Of a stretch of 64,000 nucleotides of DNA, positions 45,700 to 57,129 are shown piece after piece. Made by a program: the position numbers and the translations under genes. The notes beneath the pieces are model-generated. The model did not search any database. It had not been told where the DNA came from and was given only the letters and a program-made list of their open reading frames with translations. Origin of the DNA: Forficula auricularia. Its lineage: Eukaryota; Arthropoda; Insecta; Dermaptera; Forficulidae. Each line of letters begins with the position of its first letter. Position 1 is the stretch's first letter. The stretch is from contig JALMQS010000887.1 in the NCBI GenBank assembly GCA_024734495.1, positions 1,639,228-1,703,227 on the forward strand. Reading direction: 5' to 3'.

Positions 45700-46080
45700 G
45701 TTCAGGTTTTTCAATTGAAAATAATTAAGAGCACCCCTGCGTTTCCCCAGGCTTCCAAGCGCAAGAGGTATTTTTCTGGAATTAATTGCAGTTGCCCCTG
45801 GTGGTGTGATGTAGCATCCACGTGTTGGCTGGAAAATCCTCGCGTGACTGCATCCCGGTGCACAATCACACCCGAAAGAGAATTCACCGGCTATTTGGAT
45901 ATCGATTTAAATTAAATTTTAACATTAACCGAACCGCTCAACCGAACAGTGTGCTTACTCACATTCACACACAAACCAACCCTCACATAGACAGCTATGC
46001 TACTATCAACTCAATTGCTAACAAACATATTCAATTTGTCGATGGAAGTTCAATAATTCAAAAATTCATAAAAATAGTGT
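45700..46080. other. unique island
   Basis: Less AT-rich. Two overlapping plus-strand frames (72 and 112 codons) show no domain I recognise. Contains a TTCACACACAAACC tract. Possibly host non-coding DNA. Confidence 0.25.
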
Positions 46081-46084
46081 ACAG

Positions 46085-46145
46085 GAGTGTTTTTCAACCA
46101 TTGACGCGACCCCTTAATATGAAAAAAAATTTCGCGGCCCCTATC
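46085..46145. mobile_element. hAT-like end fragment
   Basis: GTGTTTTTCAACCATTG and GCGGCCCC resemble the ends of hAT elements of the SPIN/Charlie type (CAG-GGTTCTCAACC). One end only. Confidence 0.35.
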
Positions 46146-46460
46146 CCTCTTATAACTTGAATTTTATTATGTTACAAATATCAAATCCGTACAACATTTT
46201 TATTACTTTTTACAATTATTAGGTATCGGGTAAATACACAATTAAGTACCTATAACAGACATACTTTTCTTTTGATTATATTTTCGTCTATTCAACCTTT
46301 TATTTTGAATGTAAGGCCCAAAAAATAATCTAAGATAGATAAATAATATATGTATTTTAGTTTTTAACAATTATGTCATAAAAACAAGTATTATTTTATT
46401 TTATTTATTTATTTACAAACCCTTAGCCTTTTTAGGTTTTGGGTTAATTTTACATAATCT

Positions 46461-46693
46461 CATCATCATCATCATCATCATCAGCCTGTCGATATCGACA
46501 ATCCACTGCTGAATATAGGCCTCTTCCATCAAATGGAAGGGGGTTGGCATTAAGTCACCACGCTTGCCAGACGGATTGGTGACTAGGAATCAGATTATAG
46601 CCGGTCAAATATCAATGCGGGGACTCGGACTCGAACCCGGGACTCCTGCTTAGAAGGCTAGTGTCTTTAAGCTCTCGGCTAATCCGATTCCCC
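46461..46693 (-). mobile_element. tRNA-derived SINE, family 3, with ATC tail and target duplication
   Basis: On the minus strand: tRNA-like head GGGGAATCGGATTAGCCGAG with B box GGGTTCGAGTCC, a body, then GAAGAGGCCTATATTCAGC and a (GAT)n tail. The flank TTACATAATCT occurs at 46450-46460 and 46694-46704, an exact 11-bp target duplication. A sister copy is at 61185. Confidence 0.85.
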
Positions 46694-47164
46694 TTACATA
46701 ATCTATACAATTAAATTTAATAAGATCCATATAATATTGAATTGTATTATTTACTACAAATAATATAATCATTATAAATAAATATTTACATCGAATTAAT
46801 AAACACTACAATACAAAGCCCATATTAATAAATCCTACACAACAAATAAATTTCTTACTCTAATTACTGAATCTAAAAATATATTTTTTTTTATTTGTAT
46901 TAATTTAAACAGCAATGATGCCCGTATTACGCAGGTGTCGTTGGAGCATCCAAATCAGCCGTAATAATATTATTTTCTTAAAAAATTTTAAAATTTTTAT
47001 CCGGAGAACCAGAGGCGAACAACAGTCTACTTAATTTCCGTCCAATTTTTTTGTAGCTAAATGCTATCTATGTAGTATTATAATGTGTTTATTAAATCAT
47101 GGAAAGACAAGACAGTCCATGGTTCTTCTTGTTTGAAGAGAGTTTGATGAGTGTGTGTGCTGGC

Positions 47165-47310
47165 TGTCCACATAAATTAATTTTAAAGAGGATACTTTTA
47201 CTCTTTTATGAATTTAATTTTATTATCATTTTGTGATTCATTCACACGAATCTTTCTCTTATGAGATTCATGCAAGGTATTATCTTAAGTCTCACTATTG
47301 TCAACGTGAT
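47165..47310. mobile_element. family F fragment
   Basis: TGAATTTAATTTTATTATCAT and GATTCATGCAAGGTATTAT parallel 12565-12650. A further scrap (AACATCACTAAAAAAGAGAA) is at 42864. Confidence 0.45.
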
Positions 47311-47689
47311 CAAATATGTATAATTGTTTATTAAATGAATATTATAAATGAAATTCCTAATCATTATAATATTATATTGGAAGGAAAATTTCTTTTCTGA
47401 AAAATTACAACTGTGTAGATCATCTTTCTAAATTTTGAAGTTTTTCATTTTGTAGCTTATACGATAATTTATTACAATTTAACAATTTTTCTTTACTTTT
47501 TTATAGAAGTTTAACTTTGCAAAGGTTCACCTTCCGTGATCAAAATTATGAAAATAAATATTTAAATAATAAGACGGATAATTGCGAGTCGGACCACCGT
47601 ATGTCGAGAGTTCCGTACCCGTCTATAAGTCTTAAAATACTTGAAATATCGAATTCTTGTTTATTATGTTGATTTCATATTTAATTAGC

Positions 47690-48300
47690 TACTTAACTCT
47701 AAATTTTCTTAGTTAACTCCTCGTTTTCCTAATTAACTCGCTGTTTCCAAACTTAACTTTTGATTTCATATTTAATTATTATTTACATACTAACCACGGT
47801 TCAAATACTTGACCACGGTTCAAATACTTGGCCCCGGTTCAAATACTTGACCACGGTTCAAATACTTGACCAAGGTTCAAATACTTGACCACGGACAGAT
47901 ACTACACCAAGGTTCAAATACTTCGACGTTTTTCCTAATTATCTCGCTGTTTACAAACTTATCTTTTGATTTCATATTTAATTAGCTATTTACATACTTA
48001 ACCACGGTTCAAATACTTGACCACGGTTCAAATACTTGGCCCCGGTTCAAATACTTGACAACGGTTCAAATACTTGACCAAGGTTCAAATACTTGACCAC
48101 GGACAGATACTACACCAAGGTTCAAATACTTGACGTTTTCCTAATTAACTCGCTGTTTACAAACTTACCTTTTGATTTCATATTTAATTAGCTATTTACA
48201 TACTTGACCGCGGTTCAACTACTTGACCACGGTTCAAATACTCTGACCGCGGTTCAAATACTTGACCGCTGTTCAAATACTTGACCACGGTTCAAATACT
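47690..48300. repeat. 19-bp minisatellite in higher-order blocks
   Basis: The unit ACCACGGTTCAAATACTTG is repeated about seven times at 47792-47924, seven at 48000-48132 and five at 48204-48300. Variants include GCCCCGG and ACCAAGG, plus a distinctive ACGGACAGATACTAC in the same position of the first two blocks. Each block is preceded by the same 60-base leader (CTCGCTGTTTACAAACTT to TTAATTAGCTATTTACATAC). So units of about 200 bp have themselves duplicated. Confidence 0.9.
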
Positions 48301-48301
48301 T

Positions 48302-48555
48302 AAAGGAGGGGATCCTGGAGTATATAAGTCGTGTTACGCGTTGGGTGGTTGGTTGGGGATGGTGGATGGCCAGATCACACTTCTATCCAAGATTATATTT
48401 AATTAGCTATTTACATACTTGACCGCGGTTCAACTACTTGACCACGGTTCAAATACTTAAAGGAGGGGATCCTGGAGTATATAAGTCGTGTTACGCGTTG
48501 GGTGGTTGGTTGGGGATGGTGGATGGCCAGATCACACTTCTATCCAAGATTATTA
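48302..48555. repeat. 158-bp direct repeat, two copies
   Basis: AAAGGAGGGGATCCTGGAGT to CTATCCAAGATTAT occurs at 48302 and again at 48460. Each is linked to a stretch of the minisatellite, including its leader, so array and unit duplicated together. Confidence 0.9.
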
Positions 48556-48559
48556 GTAT

Positions 48560-49428
48560 ATATTATAGAAACTATTAGTATATAAATAAGACTATAAAAT
48601 ACTATACTACTATATACTATGTCTCTTTATATATTATAGTTATATATAACTATAATACACAAGACAGATAGGAATGATAATACATCTGGGAGATTCTTTT
48701 GGGTGAAATTAGATAAAAAAAATTATATTTAAGTGATGTTAAATATAATATGGGGGAAATTTCACACCAAATCAGACAGTTTTAAAATTTTTGATTTGCC
48801 TGATTTTTGATATTTTTCTATACTTTGATAAAGTCTTCTAGGTGAATTTTCAAACTTTTTTGACAAACCGTTCAAGAGAACGTTTTTTTTTTAATTTTTA
48901 ACCATATAACTTCTTGAAAAATGGACCAAATCAGACAAAAATTTTTTTTTTGTTATTTGTATACTTTTCAGAAAAAAATTTCAATCAAACCTGTTTTAAA
49001 AATTGTTAATCAACTTTAAGAAAACTTTTAAAAATTTCAATATTTTTTCTAAAAAGTACACCAAAAAAATTTTTGGTCTCTTTTTTTTCAAGAAGCTATG
49101 GGCAAAAAAACAATTTATAAGATTTTTTAAAAATTTCTGAAAATTTTTGTCTTTAAAATCTTTAAACGTCTCTATCTCCGTAAATAATGGTCTGAGAGCC
49201 TTAAAACAATTGAATTTATAAGATTTTTAAAAATTTTCTGAAAAAAATTCGGTCTTTAATATCTTTAAACGTTTCTATCTCTAATATGAGGGTTTCAAAC
49301 CTAATACTCTATTAAAAGAGATATTGCTACCTGAATGACCTGCCCCTCCTCGAATTCAAAACTTCAGCCCACCAAGAGGCCGACAGGCAGGAAAAAAACT
49401 AAATGAATTTTTGTTTGCATTTACTATA
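48560..49428. other. AT-rich sequence with dispersed repeat
   Basis: A TATA-rich stretch to 48660. Then AT-rich sequence with two imperfect copies (about 49130-49200 and 49210-49285) of the repeat found inverted at 16440. Confidence 0.45.
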
Positions 49429-49528
49429 ATCCCAGGTAGCCACAACATCCTAAGAATATTCTAAGGATATTCTAAGGACATTTAAATCTTCTTAGAATTT
49501 TCTGAGGATATTGTGTGTTACCTGGGAT
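49429..49528. mobile_element. 100-bp MITE
   Basis: TIRs ATCCCAGGTA/TACCTGGGAT, with inward inverted blocks CACAACATCCTAAGAAT and TCTGAGGATATTGTG. It nearly folds into one hairpin. Confidence 0.65.
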
Positions 49529-50068
49529 CAGGGCCGGTTTTAGACTTGATAAGGCCCTAAGCTATTTGAGATATGGGAGCCCTTTATAAGTCCAGATATT
49601 ATATGTCAGTGCCAAATATGATTTCGGATATATAGAGGGTTAAACTGAAATACAATTAAGAAGTATATAGATAGTGAAATAATAAATCTTTACCTTAAAA
49701 ATGCAAACTCTGGTAAAAAAAAAAAAAAAGTTATTTTAAAAGACACAATTTACAAATGCTTATTACTTATTATCTAATCTTTTGAAACATGTTATAAGGA
49801 TTAAGGAATGATATTAAACTAAAATATTAACCCATTATCGGTAATACATACCCTAAACACAATAGCGCTTTGTTCTTCGAATGTACGCGCTAAAAAATTG
49901 GGTGAATAGTATGGGACGTTCTTGACGTGCGGCATTGGGACAAATAATGCTGCAGTATATTTAAGTATATATGACAATTGCTCACTCGGACAATTTTCTT
50001 GGGGACCCCAAGAAAGTGAGGTCCCTAAGCTATAGCTTGTGTAGCGTCTACACGTAAATCCTGCTCTG
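49529..50068. mobile_element. hAT-like element relic
   Basis: Begins CAGGGCCGGTTTTAGAC and GCCCTAAGC directly at the MITE end, and ends with GGTCCCTAAGC and AATCCTGCTCTG. These are degenerate versions of the common CAGGGCCGG...CCTG hAT termini. No frame retained. Confidence 0.45.
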
Positions 50069-50589
50069 ACTATAATATACTTACAATATGGTTTAGTTTT
50101 TAAGCCAACTCTTGGGACAATATACCAGTTTTTGGTCAGCGTACATTGTGAAATATGAGCAATCCCAATTCAAACGACAGTTTTCCCAAAATGATTCTGG
50201 AAAAAGATAAATAAAATCTATTAGTTATAAAGAAAGAAAGAAAATTTATAATATAAATTAATTTTAATTGATAAATATTCAGAGATAATTAAAAAACTAA
50301 AAACAAATTCAAATCTAGAAATTTCATTTTCAGGCTTTACACAGTCACTCTCACAAAAAGAATAATTAGATTCATTAAAACTACCAATTATATATTTTTA
50401 GTGCAAACGTAAAATATCATTTTTAGCTTGAATATGAAAATTTACACTTACAAAATTATAAAAAGAAATGGTTTGACAGATCTTTTCCTTGAGATCGAAT
50501 AGAATAAACTATGATAAATATTTCAAATATTAGTATCTAGAGAATCATCTGGCATAAAATTTACTATAATTTGAAAATACAAAGTGACC

Positions 50590-50835
50590 AAGGCCGTAGA
50601 CAAAAACAATTCCTGGGAGGTGGGGGGTTAGCTGCTCACCAAAGTATAGATATACTCCTAAAAGTAGCAATGACCTCTCTGATGCCCATATTACTTTTTT
50701 TTATCAGACTATTATTTTTTTTGTTAAATTTTTCTTGAACGTTCTATTTATTTCCTGTAAAATTTCGATATTTACCTCAAAATTTCGGGGAGTGGAAGGG
50801 GGTGTTAACACCCGATGGCTACAGCCATGATGGTT
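50590..50835. mobile_element. family H dispersed repeat, uninterrupted copy
   Basis: Shares TATAGATATACTCCTA and AAAATTTCGATATTTACCTC with 58275-59245. Ends GGCCGTAG and CTACAGCC are weakly inverted. Confidence 0.5.
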
Positions 50836-51083
50836 TCTAATGACTTGATACACAGTGGCGAACTTAAAAATTATGAAACACTTACAAAAGTAAAATAATG
50901 CAACTATACTGGCATGGCATCGAGCTGGGAATCCACGGGGCGGCTCAGGGGGCTAAGCAAGCCCCCCCCCAGGACAAGGGAAAAAATGGAAGTAAAAGTA
51001 AAAATGAAAAAATATTTGGTATATTTACCATATATACCTATCTTCGAATTACTATGTCCGAAAAAAAGGTACATCCTATATAC

Positions 51084-51086
<3 letters not shown>

Positions 51087-51136
<50 letters not shown>

Positions 51137-51152
51137 TACCCCCCCCCCCCCC
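51087..51152. repeat. AT and GT microsatellite plus C run
   Basis: (AT)n, then (GT)n to 51136, then 14 C after TTAC. Flanked by AGCCCCCCCCC-AGGAC and CCC-AGGACAAAATCCTGG, so the same TE tail may be duplicated around it. Confidence 0.8.
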
Positions 51153-51235
51153 AGGACAAAATCCTGGTTGGGCCACTGGAGCTGGTCCATTCTGTGTTAG
51201 TGTGAAGTTCTCTTCTAGATTTCTTGTTAAGCTCC

Positions 51236-51597
51236 TTAAGGTAGTTGTTTCACCATATGAGTTTTCTTAGGATTTTTTTGAAATTTATAGAGATTATTAT
51301 TTAAATACTTCTGCATCCATTGATGGAAAATGAAGATTGACGAACAATATAGTTCCGGAGATATTAAATTCCAAAGATAGAGTTTTTCAGACTCTTATAC
51401 ATTGCACTATATTTCAGAAAGTTTGCATACATATTTAATTATAATTAAGAAACCATTTTTACCATTTTTATAAAAAACTAAACCAACATTAAACAATAAC
51501 TAATACATATTTTAAGACAATTTTGATTCATAGTTACAACACAGTTTCCGAGATAATAATGAATAAATAATGAAAAATGTACAAACAAAAATTTAAG
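51236..51597. mobile_element. family E element, left part
   Basis: TTAAGGTAGTTGTTTCACC to the AATAAATAATGAAAAATGTA region aligns with 8132-8490. The right end is missing. Confidence 0.7.
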
Positions 51598-52879
51598 GTA
51601 AGAAGCTGCTGCAAGCGCTTGAAATATTTTGAATTATTATTATTAAATTAAGCGTAGTTCTTTCACAAATGCAAAAATTCAAGAAGTTTTTGAAACTTGG
51701 AATATAAGTCATTAAAAGCATAATACACATACTGTTAAAATTTGAAGACGATTTACCACACCAAACATGAAATAATTGCAATTAAAAATGACATTTTTAA
51801 CATAGGGTAGATAGGGAAAGGGTGGGGATATGATCATTATTTTATTTTTTTTCATTGAAGGACTTTCACCATCTTGATGAAAAACTAATATTTGTTAGAA
51901 TAATATATTCGGAGTAACTTAAAAAAAAATTGAAATTATTTACCACGTAGTTTTGATAAAAAAAAATACCTATTTGGGCGATTATTTTTAGTGGAGGGGA
52001 TATAAGCACAATGGGTTGGAAACGATCCGGCTAGTATGTGTGTATCTATATAGAGATTTCGAAGTGTGAGTGGACAGTCACATTTTAAAAAAATACCCTA
52101 AAATTTTAGTTCCTTTCATATTTATAGAGTGGTTACGAGGCTAAAACTTTTTCGCTTAAGAATCTCCTTAAAATAGCATTGCTAGAAATAAGAAAAATAT
52201 TTAATAACTCTCTTCATTCCAATTTAAAACATCCATTATTACACTACACATCGAGCAAGATAACGTATATTGATAAATTGTGTTGAATTTCTGTATTCAT
52301 CATATCAGTTGTGAAGATGTTAAGAAGGTATCAGCCTTTTCTGTCAAAAATAACACCTTATATGTTTTTATGAACTTTCTATCTTTTATTTGATCATCTT
52401 CAGGGTTATAATCTATAAGAACCTGAAAATATGATCAGATAAAAGTTTAAAAGCTCAGAATTAAACAATTAAAGTTTTATTTTATAACAAAACACGATAT
52501 CTCCTCATATAAAAATCTAAGTATATAAATAGGGGTGCCCATCACCCCCTAGCCTCATGATTTACCCCCCCATTGTACATTATATTTTATTCACTTCTAA
52601 GTAATTAGAAGCGGTTTTATTATCTTTTGTTGAAGTTTATAAGCTTGACTGTTTTTATTTTTAGTATGTAATGCTGATTTTGAAACAATTTTCAAGCCCC
52701 CCCCCCTGTGGGCAGTTCTGTATAAAACAAACCCAAAACGTTAATTAGAAATCAAGATATTTAGGAAAAGATTCTCTCTTTATCAAAGAAAATTTAGGAA
52801 AAATATTGTCTTGAATAAAATAAAAAATATGAATGTTTAGTAAAAATAATTTTTATTCTAAAAATTTCTAATAAATATT
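51598..52879. other. unassigned sequence
   Basis: AT-rich with C runs near 52540-52570 and 52697-52710. No gene recognised. Confidence 0.4.
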
Positions 52880-52899
52880 AGAAAAACTGTTTTTTTTTG

Positions 52900-53035
52900 T
52901 TAATTGATGTTTTTTTTTTACAAATTTACATTGATAAAGGGATTTCTAATAATCGTTTTGAGATTGTTTTATTAAAATATTTATTTATTTATTTGATGCG
53001 GGAAACAATCAATAAATAATTTCAACATAAAATTC
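52900..53035. mobile_element. family I repeat
   Basis: ATTTCTAATAATCGTTTTGAG, ATTGTTTTAT and CAATCAATAAATAATTTCAA are shared with 58188-58285 and, inverted, with 57130-57240. The inverted copy has TCTCTCGAAACGTTTAG, so the family may once have held a hammerhead. Confidence 0.5.
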
Positions 53036-53299
53036 TATGTTAACATTTTGTTCTCAAATGAAATATCATTTTGTCTTTAATTTGAAATTTTCTAGTCTAT
53101 TATTATCTGTGTGTATATGAGAGTGTGCTGTCTATTTTCATTATTATCTATCGATTTCCACATTTAGTAGACAAACATTTAATGTTAGGGTCTTTGCTTA
53201 GAGGCTAGAAAGGCTGAATGGAGATAGAGGATCGTGAGTACAGATTATATGTCTGATGTTACAGATGTGACTCCGGAGATCAAGCCAAATGTCCGGATT

Positions 53300-53345
53300 G
53301 AATTTTTGTCACTAAGGGTTCAATTCCCGAAGAGGGAATCAACCC
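53300..53345 (+). mobile_element. tRNA-like B-box remnant
   Basis: GGGTTCAATTCCCGAAG can form a T arm. The A-box region is not convincing. Probably a SINE relic. Confidence 0.3.
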
Positions 53346-53565
53346 CTCCTGAGATAGAATACATAATTATCCAAAATACCTCGGATTAGTTGACATCTCT
53401 GAGAATTATTTTTTACTTTGATATTTTACTTTTTACATAAATGAATATTACTTTTTAATCAAATCTTAGATCTTTGATTGTTTATTAGTTGTAGTTACAA
53501 TGGGCAAACAATAATTATTCTTTTTCAAGTGCCATACTTAATTCAGAATATTAAATGCCCTAATG

Positions 53566-54961
53566 CAGGGGTCAGCAACCTTTTGAGACGGAAGGGCCAA
53601 AAGTTACAATTTACAAAATTTCCCAGTTTTTAAAGAGCCACTAACATTTTTGTTTCAATATTATGGTATTTGATTAGGATTAGGTATATAAATTTGATTT
53701 TTGATTTAAAATAAATAGCTTTAAATATGAAATAATATTTATTTTTATAAAAACTCATCATAGAAACTTGAATCCTATCTCATTGTATAGAAAATTGTAT
53801 TTATTTGAAGGTTTACTTGGACCACTTTTTTGATAAAACTCTTAGATTTATAGAAATTCTACATTTTCCGGATAGATTAAATCTTTATATATTTTATGCG
53901 TAATTTAAAGAGCTTTAATTTATCTAATGTATATCTTTTTGATTTGATAAGCCGTTTTAGAGTTATTCAAGAAAAACTGAAAAAACTCCGAAATTTTCTC
54001 ATTTTGAGGAGCGTAGAAAAATTTCCAGAAAACAGATTTGGGGGAAAACTTAGGGTAGTAATATTGGAGTACCAATAAAGGTATTCCAGCAATAAAATCT
54101 TTACCGGGAATTATTTCCTGATTAAAATCGTAATTTGCCTGAACTAAAGAAGCTGTAACTAAATTTTTTTTTAATTTTAAAAAAATATCTATTTTACATT
54201 AGTAGTCTCAACCAATTTGTTAAATATGAAGAACTCAATTAGCGAACTATAGTCCAAGTATATTATAATATACATTTAATAGAGTAGGTAGGTAAACCTG
54301 TATATTTTTCCCCTTCTTCATGCGCTCTTTTTGTTAGTTTTTAATTCTACAGAGGGTCAAAATCGTCTCTAAAAACTACTTTTGAAGTCCAAAATTTCAA
54401 AATCCCCCCCTGGGGGGGGGGGGGTGCCGGTACATGATCCCCAAAATGAAAGTGTGGTACCGCCCCTGGTATAAGTGTAATATTTCTTTAGAATGTAAGC
54501 GTATTTCTTGTAAATAAACATTAATTAATTGAATTTCCTACTAAAATACATTAAAAATATTCATATATTCTTGTATTTTTTTTAATATCGCCCCCCCCCC
54601 ATAAAAAATTTCTGGATCCGCCCTTGATAGAACTCGACAGTTGTTTTTGTTTTTGAAGTTCTTTAACAGCTTTTTTCTGTGCGTCACCGGTTGGATATTT
54701 AGCAGCGAATCGGGTATGTTTTGTAGTGAAGTGTCTCTCCAAATTTGACTTCTTATTGTCTCTACTCCACCTATTCTCACTGTTCTCTGTTGAGTGTTTT
54801 TATCCTGTTTGCAGTATTTTTTTTTGCAGTATAATATTTTTTTATGAGTTTTGAAAATAAATTAATATAATTATTAATATTTGCGCATGGAACTGGAGAG
54901 CCGCAACTCTGACATCGAAAGAGCCACATGTGGCTCGCGAGCCGTAGGTTGCCGACCCCTG
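53566..54961 (-). mobile_element. hAT transposon relic, 1.4 kb, with 8-bp target duplication
   Basis: Ends CAGGGGTCAGCAACC and GGTTGCCGACCCCTG are inverted. Flanks CCCTAATG (53558-53565 and 54962-54969) are an exact 8-bp target duplication. Sub-terminal AGAGCCACATGTGGCTC is a typical hAT palindrome. The internal transposase is nearly all gone, and later insertions with G or C runs sit near 54405-54430 and 54590. Confidence 0.85.
54620..54780 (-). pseudogene. hAT transposase N-terminal (BED-finger-like) remnant
   Basis: Minus strand from about 54755: DNKKSNLERHFTTKHTRF, then AAKYPTGDAQKKAVKELQKQ. This matches the end of the BED-type zinc finger ('NLKRHF--KH') and the following KYP-G---K--EL segment of hAT transposases, many of which are filed as vertebrate-like zinc-finger or GTF2I-repeat proteins. 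In the intact enzyme this part binds the transposon ends. The zinc-binding Cys pair would lie upstream but is not visible. The frame runs into a GC-rich insertion at about 54630, and no RNase-H-like domain follows. Confidence 0.65.
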
Positions 54962-55141
54962 CCCTAATGCATAGTCCACCTCTTGAAATGTGTTTCTTTG
55001 TTGATTGTACAATATATAATAGAATATGTAAATAAATAAATGACAAAGCGTCGCATAGATTGATGGGAAAAATATATTAAAAAATAATAGTATTGAATTA
55101 TAAGTGAATTTTTAATATAAATTAGTAGTATATTTTATATT

Positions 55142-55456
55142 ATGTGTGTATTATGTACCTACTACTACTCGGAACATGAAAGAGCCTTTAATAGTCTTAG
55201 CAGATCAGATGATATTAATATGGAATCTACTTCTACCTTCGCCAATCAACTACATTTGAATAAACACACCTCATCTATTAGCCACCTCGTTCCTTTACAT
55301 TTCGAAAGAAAGGGCTTACGTTTAGATTTTTTAGAGTCAACGGAAATAAAATTAGCTCTCTCAAATAAAACGAATATACTAAATAATCAATTAGAAGTTA
55401 AAAAAGTACAATCATTGATTACTTTGTTTAAATATTTGCAAAGTTGTTTTCATTAA
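55142..55456 (+). pseudogene. Penelope-like element protein, C-terminal remnant
   Basis: The 104-codon frame includes LVPLHFERKGLRLDFLES then TEIKLALSNK, ILNNQLEV, from about residue 49 to 84. PLE proteins (reverse transcriptase plus GIY-YIG endonuclease) end in a stretch of this form: a hydrophobic LH-E-KG-RL--LE--EI, then a short LN-Q motif. Context agrees: about 200 bp downstream come a hammerhead motif (55663) and the terminal block seen in other family ii elements. The catalytic RT and GIY-YIG residues are absent, so only the last tenth of the gene is left. The start Met is not meaningful. Confidence 0.6.
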
Positions 55457-55840
55457 TTCTTCCTCCCCCCCCCCACCCTACACCTACCTGAGTGTAAATC
55501 TTCATTTCTCAAAGAGGCCATTCAAAATTAAACAAAATAAACTTCCTACCTTTCTCCCTCCACCAAAGTTTAAATATTTAGCCTTTTGTTATTTAAAAAT
55601 AAATTTTACCATTGACTTGTATTCAAATTCGACTTATCCAGGTCAGTTACTTTCTGTTGCTCCTGAAGATGGGTTAGTCACCCGAAATATATATATCGAG
55701 ATTAAAGGTTCTCCGAAAATAAATTCGTTTTATTTTTTATATCTTAATGTGAAACCTACCAAGTATTTTTAATCCAATAATTTTAAAAAATATTTCACCA
55801 AGTACCAACACCAATTTCCTTAAAAACTACCTTCTACTTT
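55457..55840 (+). mobile_element. Penelope-like element 3' end (family ii)
   Basis: Follows the protein remnant. It holds the hammerhead at 55663, then ATTCGTTTTATTTTTTATA and GTGAAACCTACCAAG, then CCAAGTACCAACACCAATTTCC. It links the coding relic to the many family ii hairpins. Confidence 0.65.
55663..55697 (+). ncRNA. hammerhead ribozyme motif, family ii
   Basis: CTGAAGA (55663-55669), one extra T, stem II GGGT/ACCC or GGG/CCC, GAAA (55684-55687), then TATATATATC. The core is intact with A at the variable position. Stem III is AU-only. Confidence 0.55.
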
Positions 55841-55849
55841 GTTACTTTT

Positions 55850-56118
55850 GTCATAAATAAATGCTTTACCGACATTACTTACATATTTGATTTGAAGCCA
55901 TTTAGGGCCGGTTGTATGTCGCAAAGTAAATGCTTTTTACCACTAACACAGGAGTAGATGGATGATGTCAGTGCCTAGCATCTGATTGGCCATCCCAATC
56001 CCTCCATTTACCATCTACCCTGTGTTAGTGGTAAAAAGCATACTTTGCGACATACAACCGACCCTAAGTGGCTTTAAATCAAATATGTATGTAATGTCGG
56101 TAAAGCATTTATTTATGA
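55850..56118. mobile_element. foldback element with about 115-bp arms
   Basis: ATAAATAAATGCTTTACCGAC to CTAACACAGG is inverted as CCTGTGTTAGTGG to GTCGGTAAAGCATTTATTTAT. The inner part with AGGGCCGGTTGTATGTCGC looks like the actual MITE; the outer pairing shows that its flank is included in the palindrome. Confidence 0.8.
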
Positions 56119-56381
56119 TATGAATTGAAATTAGTGCATAGGTTCCTTATACTTTTTATTTACTTATTCTTTAATAGCCTATATGTCATGATTGTATTTT
56201 TTGTATAATTTTTCAAAATTAGAATTCGAAAAGTTTTATGCTAATGAAAACTACGCTATGCGATATAATCTAATATTCATTTCAATTTTTTTTTTATTCT
56301 CCAAAAGATTTATTTTTTGATCAAAAGAAAAATTAGATCTATGTATATTCACTCTTAAAAAAAAAAAGAAAAAAAATGACT

Positions 56382-56629
56382 AGAGAGCCAATTTTTTTTA
56401 TCAAAAGATATTATTAATTTTCGCTTATGAGGAGGCCTCTAAGCGTAGGACGTCGTCGTCTGGCGCCGGCTGCTCTCTCTAAAGATTCAGGCCTCTTCAA
56501 CCCATTTGTCACACACACACATACACACATTCATTTATTTACACGTACAAAGAGAGAACTGTTATTATCTCTCAACAAAAGCAAGTCAACTCGGGAAGAA
56601 AAGTTAATCTATGCAAAATAGATTGGCTC
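56382..56629. mobile_element. possible TIR element
   Basis: AGAGAGCCAATTT and AGATTGGCTCTC are inverted. The interior is GC-richer with a CACACACACATACACAC tract. No target duplication seen. Confidence 0.35.
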
Positions 56630-56746
56630 TCAATTAATATTGTAATAAAAATTTAATAAAATCTACTATAGGGACTAATTTGTTGGAGAAGTGCGAAGTG
56701 GCATAGCTACATTTTTTGGAAAACCCCTTTTTCTCTAATTATACAA

Positions 56747-56911
56747 CGAGGGGTGAACCGGGGTTGGAATTAGGTGTACACGTATTTGGAATTATGTGGA
56801 ATTATTTTGGAATTCATTAGATAATGCGCCTTCATCTATTGTCCTCTACTTGGAAATGAAATTGGAAGTGGAAGTAGGTGTAGACGATATTAGGTCGCGG
56901 TTCACCCATCG
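56747..56911. mobile_element. hAT-type MITE, copy 3, with 8-bp target duplication
   Basis: The same element as 9254-9417. Flanks TTATACAA at 56739-56746 and 56912-56919 are exact 8-bp duplicates, independently confirming hAT-type insertion. Confidence 0.85.
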
Positions 56912-57129
56912 TTATACAATAAGTAAGACAACTCTTTTTACACAGTAAATACGTTCCTTAGAAATTCTTGTAAAAAAGTTGAATGTAATTTCTAATAATT
57001 ATTAATTCAATAATTTTTAAAAATCAACTTATAAAATAATGAAAACCAAAAAAAGAAAAAACTTTTTTAAACTGTGTAACATCAAATATTCGTGTAAAAA
57101 AAGAGTTGGCTGTATAGGTATGAACATAG

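Noticed and set aside
45336..46160. Cluster of overlapping frames of 70 to 112 codons
   Set aside because: Those up to 45630 lie over a dispersed repeat also present at 33885, on both strands. The others have no recognisable motif or codon pattern.
47792..48300. CRISPR-like array
   Set aside because: Repeats are contiguous 19-bp units without distinct spacers, in clearly eukaryotic DNA: a minisatellite.
50898..51270. 118-codon frame with a Tyr-Ile run
   Set aside because: The run is the AT/GT microsatellite in translation.
52380..52430. Possible hammerhead (CATCTTCAGGGTTAT)
   Set aside because: A reverse-strand CTGAAGATG is present, but there is no stem II partner and no GAAA.
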